Source: Anaerolineaceae bacterium UBA5365
GTDB lineage: Bacteria > Chloroflexota > Anaerolineae > Anaerolineales > Anaerolineaceae
Reading direction: 5' to 3'
DNA: 8,689 nucleotides
Assembly (NCBI GenBank): GCA_002407905.1
Contig: DHPL01000015.1
Location: 12,028-20,716 of the forward strand
Positions within the stretch are counted from its first letter, which is position 1, and every line of letters begins with the position of its first letter. The position numbers and the translations under genes were made by a program. The notes under the pieces are model-generated. The model was not told where the DNA came from. It was given only the letters and a program-made list of their open reading frames with translations, and did not search any database. Below are positions 6,491-8,689 of the stretch, piece after piece.

Positions 6491-7362
6491 TCCAGGTACT
6501 TTTGGATCAGGAAGCGGTATCTCTCACGCAGTTCCGGGCTGACCGCTTTGGGGTCAGTGATGATGGCATCCTTGAGCCCGTTCTCACAGGCGCAATCACT
6601 GCCCTCGATGGGTTCATCGATGCTCTCGGCGAGGTGAGCCAGGGCCTGCTGGGCGATCACGGTGTTTTTCATCAGGGTTTGGATGACCATTTCAACGGTT
6701 ACAGGCTCCTTGCTCACATGCCAGCAATCGTAATCCGTCACGTGGGCCATGGTGGCATAGCAGATCTCGGCCTCGCGCGCTAGGAAGACCTCCGGAGAGC
6801 TGGTCATGCCGATGATGGACATACCCCAGCCGCGGTAAGTATTGCTCTCGCCCTTCGTGGAGAAACGCGGACCTTCGATGGTGATATAGGTGCCGCCCAT
6901 GTGCACCTTGGCCTCAGTGAGGGCTAAAGCCGATTGCAGGCGCCTGTTGAGTTTGGCGCAGAAAGGCTCGGCAGCGCTTACGTGCACCACCAGGCCGCCT
7001 GAGAAAAAGGAACGCTCACGCTTGTGGGTGAAGTCGAAGACCTGGTCCGGAATCACGATCTCGCCGGGCGCGTAATCCTCGCGCAGGGAACCGCAGGCGC
7101 TCACGCTGATCAGGCGGGTTACGCCAAGCTGCTTCATGGCGTAAATATTTGCCCGATAGTTGACCTCGGACGGGCTGAGAGTATGGCCCAGGCCGTGCCG
7201 GGCTAAAAAGGCCACCTGTTTGCCGGCCATTTCACCGATAACGATCGGGGAGGAGGGCTGGCCATAGGGGGTTTCCACTTCGATTCTGCGTGTGTTTTGC
7301 AAGCCATCAAAGGCGTACAATCCTGAACCGCCAATCACTCCAAAAGCAAATTCTTCTGCCAT
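6487..7362 (-). CDS. mtnP: S-methyl-5'-thioadenosine phosphorylase
   Basis: The enzyme phosphorolyses methylthioadenosine (the by-product of polyamine and related SAM reactions) to adenine and 5-methylthioribose-1-phosphate in the cytoplasm. The 291-residue protein matches the human and archaeal MTAP family throughout: GVIGGSGLY (8-16), ARHGLGHTLSPSEVNYRANI (54-73), SACGSLRE (88-95), AEPFC (131-135), TIEGPRFSTKGES (161-173), GMTSSPEVFLAREA (185-198) and TDYDCW (209-214). The two aspartates of TDYD favour 6-aminopurine, supporting MTA over a guanosine/inosine substrate. A CxC pair (257, 259) near the C-terminus resembles that of archaeal MTAP II. The frame extends upstream to 7515, but the family N-terminus begins at the ATG at 7362, which has a good ribosome site. 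It lies 11 bases after an FHA gene and overlaps the SEDS-PBP start by 4 bases, an unexpected place for purine salvage. Confidence 0.95.
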   Translation of the reverse strand: MAEEFAFGVIGGSGLYAFDGLQNTRRIEVETPYGQPSSPIVIGEMAGKQVAFLARHGLGHTLSPSEVNYRANIYAMKQLGVTRLISVSACGSLREDYAPGEIVIPDQVFDFTHKRERSFFSGGLVVHVSAAEPFCAKLNRRLQSALALTEAKVHMGGTYITIEGPRFSTKGESNTYRGWGMSIIGMTSSPEVFLAREAEICYATMAHVTDYDCWHVSKEPVTVEMVIQTLMKNTVIAQQALAHLAESIDEPIEGSDCACENGLKDAIITDPKAVSPELRERYRFLIQKYLE

Positions 7363-7368
7363 TGTTAA

Positions 7369-7375
7369 CTCCTTT
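7369..7375 (-). promoter_or_regulatory. Ribosome binding site deciding the mtnP start
   Basis: AAAGGAG on the minus strand, 6 bases before the ATG at 7362. It overlaps the stop codon of the upstream FHA gene, consistent with coupled translation. It argues against the longer open frame that begins at 7515. Confidence 0.75.
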
Positions 7376-7802
7376 AACTCAGCGGCTTGATTTTGATGTG
7401 GATGGCGACCTCGCCGCAGTAGATCGTATCGCCATCCTTGACCACAATCGGCTCCTCGATGCGTAAGTTGTCCAGGTAGGAACCGTTGGTTGACTGCAAA
7501 TCTTCGAACCACCATTGGTTTTGGCGGTATTGCAAGCGGGCATGCCGGGAGGAAACAGTTGGATGCTCCAAGGTAAAGTCATTATGGGCTTCACGCCCCA
7601 GCAGAACCTCCGCGCTCACAAAAACAGCCTCCTTTGGGTTCTCATCGATATCCGTTGTAAGTGTGATCGGCGGGATGGCCTGGTTTTCCGCGGAGGATGG
7701 CCTGGCGACCGAGCGCCACAGGGTAACAACGGCAAAGGCCAAGAACGCGTACAGGGCGATGAGCATTGCCACACGCAAGGCAAAGTTGAGGGTCTCGGTC
7801 AT
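7374..7802 (-). CDS. fhaB: Membrane-anchored FHA domain protein (FhaB-like)
   Basis: A 142-residue protein with one N-terminal membrane helix (about 7-29, FALRVAMLIALYAFLAF region) and a cytoplasmic FHA domain at about 62-140. The FHA phosphothreonine-binding residues are all present: GR at 69-70, SSRHA at 84-88 and STNG at 104-107. Helix plus FHA is the architecture of mycobacterial FhaB (FipA), which works in cell division and wall synthesis downstream of Ser/Thr kinases. Its position after an FhaA-like gene and before a RodA/PBP gene is the same as in actinobacteria. The open frame runs upstream to 7931, but that part is an arginine-rich shadow of the preceding gene. The chosen ATG forms an ATGA overlap with the preceding stop and places the membrane helix at the start. 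The ribosome site is weak, so coupling probably supplies ribosomes. Confidence 0.88.
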   Translation of the reverse strand: MTETLNFALRVAMLIALYAFLAFAVVTLWRSVARPSSAENQAIPPITLTTDIDENPKEAVFVSAEVLLGREAHNDFTLEHPTVSSRHARLQYRQNQWWFEDLQSTNGSYLDNLRIEEPIVVKDGDTIYCGEVAIHIKIKPLS

Positions 7803-8569
7803 GCCGGGCCGCCTTGGGCGCCGGGACCGATGACCGCGGTGCCGGCGATGGGGGCGTGTTCCTGATTGTAGATCAGGATGGTTTGACCAACGCGGATTAC
7901 ATCCCCGGGTTTGAGGATAGCCGAGGTACAAGGCCGGTTATTGACCTGAGTACCGCCGGTGGAACTGAGGTCGAAAACCAGGAAATGCCCATGTTCACCC
8001 CGCAGCTGAAGGTGCTCACGGGAGACGAGGGGGTCATTGATCACGATGTCATTATGGCTGGCCCGGCCCAGGTTGAGAATGGGCTTATCCAAGGCCAGGT
8101 ATTGTTTGCCATTGATCACCAGGTAAGCGTCCCTGGGCAATGCGGCGGGATCTCCGTACTTGAACACCTTTTGCACGCTGGTGCGGGAGGTAACCGGGTC
8201 TGGCCGGGAATAATCTACATCGATGCGGATATCTTCCACGCGCAGGTCGGGGTCCTGAAAGATCTGCATCCGTGGGTGAACGCGGAACTTGTAGCCCTGA
8301 ACGGTGTAAACGGTTTCCAATTCAAGCATCACCTCATCCAGCACGGGACGGGAGGACTGCCAGGCATCCCAGCGTTCCGGTGAGACCCAGAGCGTGACCA
8401 GATCCGGCGCGAGGCCGCCTTGCGGGCTGACAGGGCGCAACTTTTCGTCAATCAATTCCAGGAGCTGAAAGGAAAGCGAACGGGAGACGCCCGGGTAGAG
8501 CAGGCGGTCCAGAGTGCCTTCCAGGATGGCAGCCAGGCGGGATTCGATGGCTTGCAGGAAACTGCTCAT
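7799..8569 (-). CDS. fhaA: FhaA-like protein: DUF3662 domain plus C-terminal FHA domain
   Basis: A 256-residue soluble protein. Residues about 3-118 (FLQAIESRLAAILEGTLDRL onward, then WVSPERWDAW and YKFRVHPRMQIF) match the FhaA N-terminal domain of unknown function (DUF3662). After a short linker, residues about 155-235 form an FHA phosphothreonine-binding domain with LGRASHNDI (167-175) and VSREHLQL (182-189). The usual STNG is STGG (203-206), so the Asn that contacts the phosphopeptide backbone is replaced. In mycobacteria FhaA binds the phosphorylated pseudokinase part of the lipid II flippase MviN/MurJ and restrains peptidoglycan synthesis; a related wall-control role is inferred here from architecture and from the downstream FhaB-like and SEDS-PBP genes. 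First gene of a four-gene operon. The ATG at 8569 has no Shine-Dalgarno and lies just downstream of a -10, suggesting leaderless translation. Confidence 0.88.
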   Translation of the reverse strand: MSSFLQAIESRLAAILEGTLDRLLYPGVSRSLSFQLLELIDEKLRPVSPQGGLAPDLVTLWVSPERWDAWQSSRPVLDEVMLELETVYTVQGYKFRVHPRMQIFQDPDLRVEDIRIDVDYSRPDPVTSRTSVQKVFKYGDPAALPRDAYLVINGKQYLALDKPILNLGRASHNDIVINDPLVSREHLQLRGEHGHFLVFDLSSTGGTQVNNRPCTSAILKPGDVIRVGQTILIYNQEHAPIAGTAVIGPGAQGGPA

Positions 8570-8577
8570 GATGAGGA

Positions 8578-8586
8578 ATTATACCA
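8578..8586 (-). promoter_or_regulatory. Extended -10 promoter of the FHA / mtnP / SEDS-PBP operon
   Basis: On the minus strand TGGTATAAT is a perfect TGn extended -10 with consensus TATAAT (8583 down to 8578). No clear -35 is seen. The last T is 8 bases from the A of the ATG at 8569, so the expected transcription start leaves a leader of only about 0-3 bases. Confidence 0.7.
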
Positions 8587-8605
8587 ATCCGGAGGTGGGA
8601 GGCCT

Positions 8606-8689
8606 TCAGCGCAGGAAGCCTTCAAAGGCGCGGCGGGAGAGGTTCAAACCGCGTAGATCGGGTTGCTGAAGATCCAGCCGCGGTGGCGG
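8606..8689 (-). CDS. C-terminal tail of an unidentified gene (5' end outside window)
   Basis: Reading inward from the right edge, one minus-strand frame is open for 27 codons and ends in TGA at 8608-8606. It includes RLDLQQPDLRGLNLSRRAFEGF and looks like ordinary coding sequence, with a faint resemblance to pentapeptide-repeat style (DLRGLNLS). It ends 20 bases before the FHA operon promoter and about 36 bases before the fhaA-like ATG. This is too short to assign a family, and it could be chance. Confidence 0.35.
   Translation of the reverse strand, partial: PPPRLDLQQPDLRGLNLSRRAFEGFLR

Noticed and set aside
7363..7515. 51-residue N-terminal extension of the mtnP frame
   Set aside because: It overlaps the FHA domain coding sequence, has no family similarity, and the internal ATG at 7362 has an ideal ribosome site and the family N-terminus.
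7803..7931. 43-residue Arg/Pro-rich extension of the FhaB-like frame
   Set aside because: It lies inside the FhaA-like gene in another frame, and its composition is typical of a GC-rich shadow frame. The ATGA overlap start fits better.
7814..8383. 189-residue plus-strand open frame opposite the FhaA-like gene
   Set aside because: It is antisense to a well-supported FHA protein, with no recognisable domain and no convincing ribosome site.
8641..8650. GGTTCAAACC, resembling a tRNA T-arm
   Set aside because: The flanking bases do not form a T-stem extension or any cloverleaf on either strand.

Overview
The window looks like a chromosomal housekeeping region from a member of the Chloroflexota, most plausibly the Anaerolineae. 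This is an inference from protein style and gene order, because there is no rRNA or other marker. The base composition is moderately GC-rich and fairly even. There are no transposases, phage genes, CRISPR arrays or tRNAs. Two groups of genes converge on a gap of about 200 bases near 3653-3856.

Left, plus strand. The window opens inside the 3' end of an FtsK-type DNA translocase gene (1-519). It overlaps by 4 bases a CDP-alcohol phosphatidyltransferase (516-1115), which is followed by lgt, prolipoprotein diacylglyceryl transferase (1142-2284). Lgt carries an unusual acidic C-terminal tail of about 110 residues. This membrane-lipid and lipoprotein group ends at a strong intrinsic terminator (2301-2332). 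A separate unit then starts: an extended -10 promoter, two inverted repeats in the leader region, and tyrS, a type 2 tyrosyl-tRNA synthetase (2432-3652), with its own terminator at 3675-3701.

Right, minus strand. Reading from the right edge there is a short 3' tail of a possible unidentified gene (8606-8689), then a tightly packed four-gene operon. It starts from a perfect extended -10 (TGGTATAAT) so close to the first ATG that the mRNA is probably leaderless. The genes are an FhaA-like protein (DUF3662 plus FHA), an FhaB-like membrane-anchored FHA protein, methylthioadenosine phosphorylase (mtnP), and an 877-residue fusion of a SEDS glycosyltransferase (RodA/FtsW family) with a class B penicillin-binding protein. 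Junctions are 4-base overlaps or an 11-base gap.

The operon closely matches the actinobacterial fhaA-fhaB-pstP-rodA-pbpA-pknA-pknB cell-wall cluster. Here rodA and pbpA are fused, and the slot of the phosphatase gene pstP holds mtnP. The most striking point is that the PBP half appears to have lost all three catalytic motifs (SxxK, SxN, KTG) while keeping the surrounding fold landmarks. The fusion therefore looks like an active-type SEDS polymerase tethered to a pseudo-transpeptidase, possibly an allosteric activator, within an FHA/phosphothreonine-regulated operon.
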